A stretch of 64,000 nucleotides of DNA from Linanthus parryae (Eukaryota; Streptophyta; Magnoliopsida; Ericales; Polemoniaceae). The position numbers and the translations under genes were made by a program. The DNA is taken from contig JALGPY010000007.1 in NCBI GenBank assembly GCA_023055425.1, positions 14,332,001 to 14,396,000 on the forward strand, read 5' to 3'. The notes under the pieces were generated by a model that was given only the letters and a program-made list of their open reading frames with translations, was not told the origin of the DNA and did no database searches. Positions 51,986 to 63,632 of this stretch are shown piece by piece (the first letter of the stretch is position 1; every line of letters starts with the position of its first letter).

Positions 51986-52888
51986 TATTATTTCGGGTTT
52001 CCTATTGAGTTGTTCAAAAGACGAATTTGGTTAAGCAGCTTTGTCTACTTCCTAGAAGACCTTTCTGTTGAGAATCGTAGAAGCTATTGAGTTTCTGATG
52101 AACTCTGGGTCTCTTCCTTTCTGGCTGTTAGAACTCTGCTTAGCTAGTAATTCTGGAGATGTTCTTCAGAGTTGGTTTCAGCTACTTTTAGGAACCAAAG
52201 AATTTGTCATCACATGGAGTTAAATACAACTGGAGATGTAGAAGCAGATCGTCCATAGATAGCTAGAATGTTTACATGGAGTTAACTTACCGTTGAAGGA
52301 CAAAGTAATTGGTGATTGCATTTTGGTGATCTTTAGCTGGGGAAGTGTAATTAAGCTTACATCAGGCGCAGAAGTGGAAGCTTTCTATGAGCCAAAATCA
52401 CTTCGGTTGTTGAAAATTTGTAATCTTTCTTTTATATTTGGGCTGACATCTAACTAATTAGCCCCTATTTTTTTCAGGAACTAAAGCAGTCAGTCACTCT
52501 ATTTGTTATCAGGCTGTGGGTTCCAATGAAAATTAGGCCATATTAGAAGACTGGCAAGTCCATTAGTCAACCTTGTTGAATCTTCCTTAATCCTAAGACC
52601 ATTGGTATCAGCTCATTAAACGCTGGTCTTCTCAATTCTATCATCACTCGAAAACAAACGAACAGAAAGAAACAAATACAGAAGACCTGCTAGTCTTTCT
52701 TCGCACCATCTTCCAGTCTCCCAAAAAAAAATCCTATATTTTCTGGGTCAAAATTCTTCTTAGAACCCCAACTTGTAGTTGCTTTTAGTTTCATCTCCGA
52801 ATCTTTTTGTTCTTAATTATTGTAGATCAGAAACACATAGGTAATGAGTTGAAGGGCTAAGCTGAAGTTCATGGACGAAACACATAAT

Positions 52889-53762
52889 GGTCAATTACTT
52901 ATTACCCACTTATCCCTCCAACTTCAAAACCCCCTTATTACCACCCTCAGTTTATTATTGCTACCGATCAACAATTGAGGAAATCTCCGTCCGAAATTTC
53001 CCGTCTTAACTAACGGTTATTGAGAGGCAAAGTGGTCCAGTAAAAAATATGATGATGAAGAACACAACCACCGCCACACCACCACCATCACCGCCACCAT
53101 AAACTCAGAATCCAGCGACCACCACCGTCGTCAAATCCATCAAACCCGAATCAAACCTTCCCTCTGAGTAGATCGAAAACATTGATCAAGTCCCAACCTT
53201 TTGTTGCGTCTTCAAGCATGAATCAGAGCCCACAGGTTTAGAGCTTTGATAGAACTTAAACAGAGGAGGGGGACACCACTACTCAGAACCTGGTTCCCCT
53301 TTATGGCTCCGCTCCTGTCTAGGAGGATGACAGAGAGTCTGGGCGAGGTTTGCTGGCCGCTGGCGCCATAAGCTCCGGGTAGTTGTCTTTGCCGCCTGAT
53401 CTTCACCACCTGGTCAATCCACACCAATAGCCATCGATAGTCCAAGTGATCTCCAATGAACTCGCCCAAAACACTTATGATGAATTTCATAAAACAAAAA
53501 TCCCCGTATAGCAAGAATTGGGTTTAGTTACAAAACCTTCTATTCCATTGACTGCATTTTCATCTTCTTCTTGTTTCCTTCTTCTTTTTGTTACTTTCTT
53601 TTTAATTTTTTTTCTTCTTTTCATGGATGATTTTAACCCTGACAGTTGATGTTTTTATAGAAAATTTAACCCAGCTGTTGATTTGTACTAAGAGGCTTCT
53701 GAAATAGGGAGGGTAAGTGGATCATTACCCCAAACTGGGAGTGAGTAATAAGCAATTGACTG
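52889..53762. mobile_element. MULE-like TIR element, copy A
   Basis: GGTCAATTACTTATTACCCA and the inverted TGAGTAATAAGCAATTGACTG bound it. The same element is at 61328-62727, so it predates the duplication. The left terminus lost a few bases here. The interior is CCACCA-rich, non-coding. Confidence 0.7.
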
Positions 53763-54590
53763 TAATTAGAACTTACAATTAATTATAAATTGAGTGCTCT
53801 ATTACATGAAGCAGATGTATCCAACATTAATCGCAAGAGCCTGGGCAGTGATATACCGTTGGGGAACTTAGAACTTAAGAATTCAGTGGAAAGTTACTGA
53901 TATTGTCAATGCACTCAACTAGGAAAATACCAGGCGTAAGCAGAACAAGAAGTTCCTATGATGTTTCAAGTATAGATGAATCTACGGATAAAATGATTGT
54001 AAACGGTGATGGGAAAGTTCCTTTTAGAACTTGGCTTAGGTAGTAATACTGGAGATGTTCTTCATAGCTAATAGCTTGGCTTAGCAAGCGATGCTGGATA
54101 TGTTCTTCATAGTTAATTTCAGCTAAGAATCTGTTGTCTCTACCTCTAGATGTTACTTGTAGAAGCAGATTGTAGGTGGCTAGAGTGTGCACATGTAGGA
54201 AACTTTGGGTTGAAGGACAAAGCAACTGGTGTTCGCATTTTGTGTGAGGAATGAGCAAGGTGATATGTAGCCGAGGAAGCAGCTTATTTGTGCTGTTTTC
54301 CAGCAACTCATTGTTAGGATATATAGCATTTGGGGGAAGCCTTGGAATCCTGGAAAATGTTGTTGATAAAAGATTAAAAGCTATTTTCTATGTTCTCGGG
54401 AACATGATAAGCTCTACACACTTCTAAGACAAGGCAGAGAAATGAATTCTGAATTTCGAACCGAAGATTACACCATTGGAAAATTACTGATGTTGGCCAA
54501 TGGCAATGCACTAAACTAGGAACATACGTTTCTAAAGCTAATAAAAAAGTTCCTGTGATGTTTTACGGTGCAAATGATGAATATATAGAT

Positions 54591-57280
54591 GGGTAAATGA
54601 CACAAACCATAAGTATGGCACATTACCAAGTTAGTACCCTGTGGTTTGGATAATACCCAAGACCGCCCATCTGTTAGTTCTAACTTGTGACACAAACCAC
54701 CCCTCCATCCAATTCCGTCCAAACAAACACATGGGTCCTACTTGACACCTAATTTGAGACCTTTTTAGCATTGAACTGAATTGAGAAATATATACTTTTT
54801 CCTCCTTGCTCTCTCCAACAAATTACACAACCCCCGCCAGAACCAATCTGCCGCAGCAACAAAATATCCACCACCCCACCTTCACCCTCGCCCTAGCCAC
54901 CAACACCGCCACCAACACAACTTTTAGCAAATACTCCCTCCGTTTACTCAGATTCTTCAAAATTTCCTTTTTGGGTGTTTCGCCAGATTCTTCAAATTTT
55001 CCAAAAAAGGAAACTTATCCCCATCAAAAATACCATCATACCCTTAATGAAAACAACACAGTAATTTATAATTGAACATAATTGATCAGATTAGTAAATA
55101 CACCTCATTAATCAGGCCCAATTATACCTAACCCAAACACATCCCACCCAAACATAACGTAAAAACCTTATCTGTAAAAACCTTATCTTTGATAGTATCC
55201 CCTCATTCTCTATCCACTCTCTCTCTCTCATGTTCTTCCATCTTCTCCTTCCCCTTCCGTCCATCCTCTGCCTCTCCATCGCCAACCCAACACTCTCCCG
55301 TCTTCTCTCATCTCCATCTTCAGACAAGAGAACGAGAGAGACCGAAAATAGGAGATCGATGAAGAGGACGTCGCCATCGCCTCTCCATCGCCTCGCCATC
55401 GCCTCCTCGCCGGCGTCGCCTCCATTTCTCTGTCTTCCATCGAGTCAGATCTCCTCAAGTCCGCCGCCGCCACCGTGTAGTACCGTGGGAGGAAGAAGAA
55501 GGTGAAGAACACAGAGAGAGAGAAGTAGATCTGGGGTTATCCCCAGCTTCTTCCATCGATCCACAGTCGCCGCCACCATCTCCATCCATCGATCCATAGT
55601 GAAGGACAAAGGCGTGATAAGGACAAAGGCATGATAATAATAATGCTTTTACTGTTTCAGTAAGTGATTATCTTGTTGATGATCAAGATGGTTATTACCA
55701 GACTTAGTTGAAGAAGTTCCGGTGCAGAACTCAAATGTTCAACTCGATTAGTTGTCACTTGAACCCATGTTTTGTATTGGGAGATTTCTTTGGAACCCTA
55801 AATCTACGACTTCCTTTTGCCTACTGAAGACTTATAATTTCTTCCTGGATGGGGGGATTTTTATTCAGAGATATAAAAATTAGTGAACAATTTTGTTGTT
55901 GTTCTTGCTGTTATTGTTATTGTTGCTGTGAATGTGATAGGAAATTGTTCTTGTTGTTTAAGTTGTTCTTGTTGTTCTTGTTAATGGGTAACCAGATTAG
56001 AGAGAGAGAGAGTGTATTAAGATCAGGGGTAAACAGGTGAGTCACAGGGGCTGTATGGGTTTTTCCATTGTTTCTTAATCCCTGTACCGGAAAAGTTTTT
56101 GAAGTATCTGATGAAACAGAGGGAGTAATCATCTAGTTTTGTTCAGTCCAATGTTGCTTTGATTCAGTTTGTTTTCTGCACTTGCAGCAAAACATTCACA
56201 TGACCTATTTCCCTTTTCACTCGAACTCAATCAAACCCAAGAACTAGACATTTCAATGCATTCAAATCCAGAGGAAAGCAAGATGATCTTCACTCCTAAA
56301 ACCAAATTCACCCACAATCGACAACACACACTGAACTTGAATGACTCAGTCCCGCTTTTCACTCTTGACCCATATATGAAACTTCCATTCGCACCAATCA
56401 TAGCCCCGTTGTTGATGTGTTGGAACCCCTAAATATCTACTGAATTGAATCGGAGTTCTGTTTCTCCAATTGGAGGTATCAAAGTTGAGCTTTTGTAACT
56501 CCGATTCAGTTTGTGTTTGGTGATGTGAATGAATTTGGGTTCAATTCAACAACCTCTTCAAGCAACTTGTAGAGTTCTTCATCTTCTTCCACTGGTTATT
56601 GGATGTGACGAGGCACAATTTGGTCTTCCAGTTGCTCTTGTGGAGTTTCTGGCCAACTCAAATACCTGTAAATACGCAATTATGTTAAAATTAGATACCT
56701 AGCTTTGAGACTACAAAACCTATAATTTTGGGGGTTTACAGAAATTTACAAGTCAAAGAAGATGGAGAAAGCATAAGCTTACCTCAGTAGCAAGATACTC
56801 GAAAACGGGGACGAGGTAGAGGGAATTCCGGCGTCGAATAGCTCGGCATAGTTTCTAGGTTTGCGGAGTCTGATGATGTGGCCGACAGGGAACAAGACGC
56901 CGACTTTGCAACTCCATGATGGCATACTGGTTGTTCAGTGAAGAATAGGGGTAGTGAAAACGTGTGTGGTGGGCTGAGAATGAGGGTGTTGGAGGTGGTT
57001 GTGTCGGCGACAAGAGATAGAAGAAGAGGAAGACGAAGAAGATAAGGCGGGAAGGAAGGTGACATTTTTTTGTTCACTGCTATTTTTTATTTATCTTCTA
57101 ATCTCTGCCAAGGGTGGAGTAAGTTTTAATAAGCAAATGGGATAAAAAGGACATTTGCACACCCCGTTATTACTCTGTTAAACTCCGTTAGTTCCAAGGG
57201 TGCTTCTGGGTAATATCCAAAGTACAGGGTACTACCTTGGTAATCTACCATACCACAGGGGTGGTTTCTGTCAATTACCC
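54591..57280. mobile_element. Pack-MULE: Mutator-like element carrying a histone H2A copy
   Basis: TATATAGAT flanks it at 54582-54590 and 57281-57289. TIRs of about 100 bp (GGGTAAATGACACAAACCA... / GGGTAATTGACAGAAACCAC..., both with ATTACCAAG and TAGTACCCTGT) bound 2690 bp. Copy B has the unoccupied TATATAGAT (63556-63564). The right half holds an intron-containing H2A pseudogene; the left half has CT- and CCG-rich sequence (55200-55560) of unknown source. No transposase. Confidence 0.88.
56545..56925 (-). pseudogene. captured histone H2A fragment, two exons with intron
   Basis: Minus-strand exon (56925-56783) reads SWSCKVGVLFPVGHI then RLRKPRNYAELFDAG, aligning with the H2A block SRSSKAGLQFPVGRI..KYAERVGAG; after a one-base deletion it reads YLVPVFEYLATE (H2A VYLAAVLEYLAAE). 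A GT donor follows at 56782-56781, and an AG acceptor precedes the next exon at 56665: VFELARNSTRA (H2A VLELAGNAARD). After another frame change it reads IVPRHIQ, a stop, then EEDEELYKLLEEV (H2A NDEELSKLLG). The intron position after EYLAAE is one known in plant H2A genes. Two frameshifts and a stop make it non-functional. The N-terminus and the C-terminal tail were not captured. Confidence 0.85.
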
Positions 57281-57354
57281 TATATAGATCGATAGGTGTT
57301 GTTGGCTGCTGATTCAGAAGCAAATGTTGTTGATCACCTGAGATAGAAGGAACA

Positions 57355-57450
57355 AAAATCGTATTATTTTGTTATCCAAATCACCCCATCAAAGTGACAA
57401 AGACACAAGTCAAAAAAGTCAAATGAGAACAAAGATGAGAGACGGACTAG
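57355..57450. repeat. Stowaway-like fragment at the duplication junction
   Basis: The block contains ATCCAAATCACCCCATCAAA and GTGACA, the inverse of CACTTTGACC..AATTTGGAT inside the Stowaway-like MITE at 49153. It lies between the end of copy A and the start of copy B. Confidence 0.5.
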
Positions 57451-57773
57451 TAGTCCATTCTTATATAGATGAGTAAAAACTCACCATCTCATAAATAGGA
57501 GTGAAATGAGACCCAGGGTAAAGTGGGTGGGTTACAAGTGAAATACGAGCTTTGACTGAGAATGATCAAGTGAAACGAAGCCAGCCAACTGCAACAACAA
57601 AATCAAATCGAAACCTGCCTCTACTCTTTGACTCCCACCAATCCAGAAACACGATTCAAAATTGGCAAAACGCGATCATAAGTTTTCAACAGATCTCAGA
57701 TCTCCACCCTCCTTCCCCATCATCCCACAAAGAAGAACTCCCAACACAGAGAGAGGCGATCTTTCTTCATCCC

Positions 57774-58718
57774 ATGGGACTCTTCGCCTACACCTTAGCC
57801 GGAGGCGCCTTAATCCTAATCGGCGCTTGGGAAACTCTCATCTCCACCCTCCAACCCCCAAAACCCAAATCCCCCAACCCCTCTTCTTCCTCCATCACCT
57901 CCCTCTCCGTCTTCCTCTTCTCCCTACTCTTCATCCTCAACTCCCTCCTCTCCCTCTCCCACGCCCACACCACCAAAGACCGAACCGGCTTAATCCTCCA
58001 ACTACAACTCATCTCAATCTCAACCCTCTTCTTATTCTACTCCCTCCTGTCCCTCACCAACCATTTCACCAACTGGGCCCACTTCCCTCAGCAGCTCCTC
58101 AACCTTCTCCTACTCTTCGCCTTCATCGAAGAGTTTTTGTTGTTTTATCTCCAGAGGAAAGACCCAAGTGGGATTGAGAATCGGTATTTTGATCTGATTC
58201 TCGTTCCGGTTGGTGTGTGTGTTTCGTCCACCATTCTTGAATTGAAAACAAATAGGGGGAGATTCTCTAGGGTTTCGCGGGGGGTTGGGTTGGTTGCGAA
58301 AGGGTTGTGGGTTGTGCAGATGGGTTTTTCGTTTTTTTCGGGTGGGATTGCGGATGGGTGTTTTTTGGTGGAGAAGAGTAGGGGGAATTTTACGGTTAAG
58401 TGTAGGGGACATATGGAGTATCACCGGGCGAGAGCGGTTGCGACGCTTCAGTTTAATTGCCATCTTGCTTTTGTTGTGGTTTTGGTGACCGGAGTGTTCT
58501 CGATTGTGTGTAAAAAGATTGGGGTTGGTGGGGATATATCGGAGTATAAGCCGATTGGGGAGGAGATGATGACATTGGATGGTGAGAGGCGTTTCACTCT
58601 GGAGGACTCTGATGATGACATTGAAGAAGAGAGGATTGCGAAAGAGAGCGGCTCTGGTGCGACAAAGACTCCTGCGGTGGTGACTGCACAATGGGTTAAT
58701 GGCTATGGTGGTCATTGA
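57774..58718 (+). CDS. TMEM45 / DUF716 family multi-pass membrane protein, copy B
   Basis: Single exon, 314 residues from MGLFAYTLAGGALILIGAWE; the frame is open upstream to 57552 but family members start at this Met. Same predicted helices, HAH at 63-65, EEFLLFYLQRKD and the acidic tail as copy A. It differs by scattered substitutions (for example KTNRGRFSRV here against KTTKSRFSRV) and by a C-terminal indel (TPAVVTAQWVNGYGGH). Both copies have intact frames, so both may be expressed; 5' flanks are largely conserved but copy A has a MITE about 300 bp upstream. Confidence 0.85.
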   Translation: MGLFAYTLAGGALILIGAWETLISTLQPPKPKSPNPSSSSITSLSVFLFSLLFILNSLLSLSHAHTTKDRTGLILQLQLISISTLFLFYSLLSLTNHFTNWAHFPQQLLNLLLLFAFIEEFLLFYLQRKDPSGIENRYFDLILVPVGVCVSSTILELKTNRGRFSRVSRGVGLVAKGLWVVQMGFSFFSGGIADGCFLVEKSRGNFTVKCRGHMEYHRARAVATLQFNCHLAFVVVLVTGVFSIVCKKIGVGGDISEYKPIGEEMMTLDGERRFTLEDSDDDIEEERIAKESGSGATKTPAVVTAQWVNGYGGH

Positions 58719-61327
58719 TGAGGTAATTCTTGCGAAGAAATGTCATTTTTGCTGTTGCTTTTGCTTGTATGTGTCTTGTGTAGAAGAGCTTGGCTAGCTT
58801 TGTACATTGTTTTAAAGAGCTTTGATACGAGAAAATCGAATGCAATGAAGCCATGCTTTAATGGGAATCACGTGTTTTGCCGTTCTTGAATCACTGTCTC
58901 TTGTCGTTCTGGTTTCATTACATAGAAGTAAACATGGTTGAAATGATTGAGGAGGAGACAATATGGTATAAATCTGGCTGTCGTAAAGAAGAATCCTTGT
59001 AACATTATTTATCAAGAAGAAATATGAAAGAGAAGTTTTCTATAAAGAGTTGAGTGTGAAGTATGATGCATAGCCAGATTCCTCTATATAGATCCTCCCG
59101 GCTTTCAACCAACTGAGAGAGATTATACACCTTTGATGTCCTTATGCATAATCTGACCTCAGAACGCAACAAATCCATCTGTGGATGGTCAAAATGCATC
59201 ACTATTTTCCACGTTGTGAGGGAAAAATTGCAGGGTTAAAGATCTTCAGAGTGTTCTGCTACTATAATTATGAATACTGGTAAAGTTGAAGTGCTTCGCA
59301 TAGCTTAACTGTTGAAGTTAGTGTCTTGGCGAACAATCTTGTGCATTATTTAGAGTTCCTTGCCGTACTCCACTGTTCAGTTCCTTTGAATTCTTATTGT
59401 TTTTTTTGATAGGTAAGGAAAATTTATCAAGAAACAAAATATATACAATCTACAAAGAACCGAAGCAAAAGAACAACCAAACGTATGACCAACTAACTAC
59501 TCCGAGTAGCAACTAAAAGCTTGCTTAATAATTCACGGACGAATCCAATCTCTTTAATTCTTTGTCCAATTTAGACTGGGAGGCCTTAACCAAAGGTGTA
59601 ATGATCTTTTCCGGAGCTTCTTTCATCTAGAATAGATTGGAAAATCGTTTTAGCTTGCTGCTGCCCGTTATAAACTAACCCCAAAATTTTCCCAAACTCC
59701 AACATATCATTAATAATCGAAGGAGGAAAGGAGGCGAGCGAACTGCACGTAACAACATCCAATTGGGTTTCAGCACCATGCGACTTCACATTACCGTCAA
59801 ATGGCATCTTTTGGGTACATAACTTCTTTTATTTCGGGTTTCCTATTGAGTTGTTCATAAGCCGAATTTGGTTAAGCAGCTTTGTCTGCTTCCTAGAAGA
59901 CCTTTCTGGTGAGAATCGTAGAAGATATTGATTTAGATGAACTTTGGGTCTCTTCCTTTCTGGCTGTAAGAACTTGACTTAGCTAGTAAATCTGGAGAAG
60001 CTCTTCTAGGAAACAAAGAAGTTGTCCTAACATGAAATGAAATACAACTGGAGTTGTAGAAGCAGATCGTCCATAGATGGCTATAATCTTTACCGGAGCT
60101 TCTCTGCTGCAGCTCATTTTAAGTATCTAGCATTTGCGAGAGGCTTTAGAACCTCCTGTTATATGGAATATAATGATGCTGAGAAAACCTATTTTCTGTG
60201 TCTCTTCTCGTATATTTGGGAACACAATAAGTTCTAAAAGCATCTAAGATAGTACCGAGCAAATGAAGCTCCTGCATGTGTCGATGCACCCCTTCCCATT
60301 CTCTTTTGACTTTAGTAGCCAGATTACCACTGAAAAAGTTTACTGACGTTGGCAATACACTTAACTAGGAACATGCCAGAGAAAAGCAGAACAAAAAACT
60401 GCCTATGATGTCTCAGGACGGAATAAATGAATATATGGAAAGATGATAGAGGGTGATCAAAAGTACTGCATTTATATACGAGCCTGTCATAAGTTGCAGA
60501 AGGGTAAGCGTTGTTTTTTTTGTCTTTTTTATCACTCTGGATCAGTAAGGAACATAATCCAGGCCTTCACTGTGTTTTTCATTTGAGCAACAAATGGAAC
60601 CATTTGGAAATATAAGAAATGAATCTTCAGAAAAGTTACGTAGCAATTGCATTATTCGATTTCCATTTCATGGACGCTAGCCTAGCTAACAGAAATCTCA
60701 CAAATAACTCAACTTTATTGTATATTACACAATGGAAGCTTCCCCTCCTGTATTGAGACAGTGCTGCCTTAGCAAGATGATGAGACAAAAACACCTCGGT
60801 TCTTGAAAATTTGTAATCTTGCATTGTATTTGGACTGATCTCTAACTAATTAGCCCCTACATCTTTCAGTCACTCTATTTGTCGTCAGGGTGTGGCCCTT
60901 GTGGGTTGCAATGAAAATTAGGCCACATTAGAAGGCTCACAAGTCCATAAGTCAACCTTGTTGAATCTTCCTCAATCCTAAGATCATTGGCATCAGCTCA
61001 TTAAACGTTGGTCTTCTTAACTGTATCATCGCTCAAAAAGAAACAATCAGAAAGAAACAAACACAGAAGACCTGCTAGTCTTTTTTGGGTAAATCTATTG
61101 ATTTTTTGGGAAAAAAGACCTGCTAGTCTTTCTTCACACCATCTTCCGGTCTCCCAGGAAAACTCAATGTTTCCAGGGTCAAAATTCCATTCTTAGAACT
61201 CCCAACTTGTAGTTGGTTTTAGTTTCATCCCCGCATCTTTTTATTCTTAATTACTCTAGATCAGAAGCACATAGGTAATGAGTTGAGGGGCTTAGTTGAA
61301 GTTCATGGACGAAACACATAATTAAAA
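58719..61327. other. 3' flank of copy B, no separate gene seen
   Basis: Aligns with 50645-52888 over most of its length. Contains the counterpart of the retro-fragment (59400-59820) and unique-looking spacer. Short frames here are not convincing. Confidence 0.5.
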
Positions 61328-62727
61328 GGGTCAATTATTTATTACCCACTCCCAATTTGGGGTAATGATCCACTTATCCCTCGATCTTCAAAACCCCCTT
61401 ATTACCACCCTCAGTTTATTACTGCTACCAATCAACAATTGGGGTAATTTCCGTCCGAAATTTCCCGTCTTAACTAACGGTTTTTGGGAGGCAAAGTGGT
61501 CCAATAAAAAGTATGATGACGAATAACACAACCACCGCCACAGCACCACCATCACCGCCACCATAAACTCAGAATCCAGCGACCACCACCGCTGTCAAAC
61601 CCATTAAAGCCGGATCAGACTTTTCCTCTGAGTAGATCGAAAACATTGATCAGTTCCCAACCTTGTGTTGCGTCTTCAAGCATGAATCAGCGTCCACAGG
61701 TTCAGAGCTTTGATAGAACATAAATAGAGGAGGGGGACACTACTACTCAGAACCAGACGCCGGTGTAAGAACACAAATTACCTGGTCGTCGTCCTCCACA
61801 CGCCAGAACTCTGTCTCGGACGAACGGTCACATAGATCACGTCATCACCTAACCAGATCTGCAACGAGCTGGAGCCCACAAAGTCACGAGCTCCTCTGAC
61901 TCTATACCACCTTTGTTTCCTATTTGGGTTTAGGAGCAGTGGCGGAGACAGGAATTGCCCGAGAGGGGGGCACAGTTCGAAAATTTTCAATCAAATATTC
62001 CCACTAAGCAGCTAACTTATGACATCGATCTAAAGAAAACAAGAACCTTAACAAAATTTTACAAGGGGTGGGTATTTGAAGTTATTAGAAACTTGCCTAC
62101 TACTTTTAGGGGCGCAATTCAAAATAGCAGCTAAAAGGGGAGGTAATTGCAGTTACAGGGGCATAAATAGTGACATTGTATACTTTTTTATAGGGGTGCA
62201 ATTGAAAATATCAATAAAAAATGGGGAGGTGTTTGCATGTTTTGGAAACCTTGGGGAGGGGGAGGAGTGACCCCTGGTGCCCCTTTATGGCTCCACCCAG
62301 AGAGTCTGGGTGTGGTTTGCCGGCGGCTGGCGCCATAAGCTCCGGGTAGTTGTCTTTGCTGCCTGATCTTCACCACCTGCTCAATCCACACCAATAGCCA
62401 CGGTAGTCGGAGTGATCTCCAATGAACTCACCCAAAACACTTACGACGAATCTCATAAAACAAACGTCCCCGTATAGCAAGAATTGGGTTTAATTACAAA
62501 ACCCCCAATCTGAGGCACTGCATTTTCATCTTCTTCTTGTTTCCTTCTTCTTTTTGTTACTTTCTCTTTAATTTTATTCTTCGTTTCATGGATGATTTTA
62601 CCCCTGACAGTTTATGTTTTTATAGAAAATTTAACCCAGCTGTTGATTGGTAATAAGAGGCTTCTGAAATAGGGAGGGTAAGTGGATCATTACCCCAAAC
62701 TGGGAGTGGGTAATAAGCAATTGACTG
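61328..62727. mobile_element. MULE-like TIR element, copy B, with nested hAT-like remnant
   Basis: TAATTAAAA (61319-61327) and TAATTAGAA (62728-62736) flank it, an 8/9 match to a 9-bp duplication. TIRs GGGTCAATTATTTATTACCC and CAGTCAATTGCTTATTACCC. It is about 530 bp longer than copy A because of a segment bounded by CAGTGGCGGAGACAGG (61937) and TTATGGCTCCACCC (about 62300), which resembles hAT ends. Confidence 0.7.
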
Positions 62728-63632
62728 TAATTAGAACTTACAATTAGTTATAAATTGAGTGCTCTATTACATGAAGCAGATGTATCCAACATTAATGGCA
62801 AGAGCCTGGGCAGTGATATACCGTTGGGGAGCTTAGAACTGAAGAATTCAGTGGAAAGTTACTGTGTTGTCAATGCACTCAACTAGGAAATACCAGGCAT
62901 AAGCAGAACAAGAAGTTCCTATGATGATTCAAGTATAGATGAATCTACGGATAAAATGATTGTAAACGGTGATGGGAAAGTTCCTTTTAGAACTTGGCTC
63001 AGGTAGTAATACTGGAGATGTTCTTCATAGCTAATAGCTTGGCTTAGCAAGCGATGCTGGATATGTTCTTCATAGTTAATTTCAGCTAAGAATCTGTTGT
63101 CTCTACATCTAGATGTTACTTGTAGAAGCAGATTGTCAATAGGTGGCTAGAGTGTGCACATGTAGGAAACTTTGGGTTGAAGGACAAAGCAACTGGTGTT
63201 CGCATTTTGTGTGAGGAATGAGCAAGGTGATATGTAGCCGAGGAAGCAGCTTATTTGTGCTGTTTTCCAGCGACTCATTGTTAGGATATATAGCATTTGG
63301 GGGAAGCCTTGGAATCCTGAAAAATGTTGTTGATAAAAGATTAAAAGCTATTTTCTATGTTCTCGGGAACATGATAAGCTCTACACACTTCTAAGACAAG
63401 GCAGAGAAATGAATTCTGAATTTCGAACCGAAGATTACACCATTGGAAAATTACTGATGTTGGCCAATGGCAATGCACTCAACTAGGAAGTAGGAACATA
63501 CGTTTCTAAAGCAGATTAAAAAGTTCCTGTGATGTTTTATGATGCAAATGATGAATATATAGATAAATAGGTGTTGTTGGCTGCTGATTCAGAAGCAAAT
63601 GTTGTTGATCACCTGAGATAGAAGGAACAAAA

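Larger units (their letters stand above)
49140..57354 (+). repeat. tandem segmental duplication, copy A
   Basis: Shares gene and long non-coding flanks with copy B (57451-63632), beginning at TAGTCCATTCTTAT and ending at CACCTGAGATAGAAGGAACA. Three elements are present only here: a Stowaway-like MITE, a solo TRIM LTR and a Pack-MULE. Confidence 0.9.
57451..63632 (+). repeat. tandem segmental duplication, copy B
   Basis: Paralogous to 49140-57354 in the same orientation over gene, 3' flank, retro-fragment and MULE-like element. It lacks the Stowaway-like MITE, the solo TRIM LTR and the Pack-MULE, so keeps their empty sites. Confidence 0.9.

Noticed and set aside
55230..55505. CT/CCG-rich open frames inside the Pack-MULE as a second captured gene
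   Set aside because: Low-complexity sequence with no recognisable domain; origin unknown.
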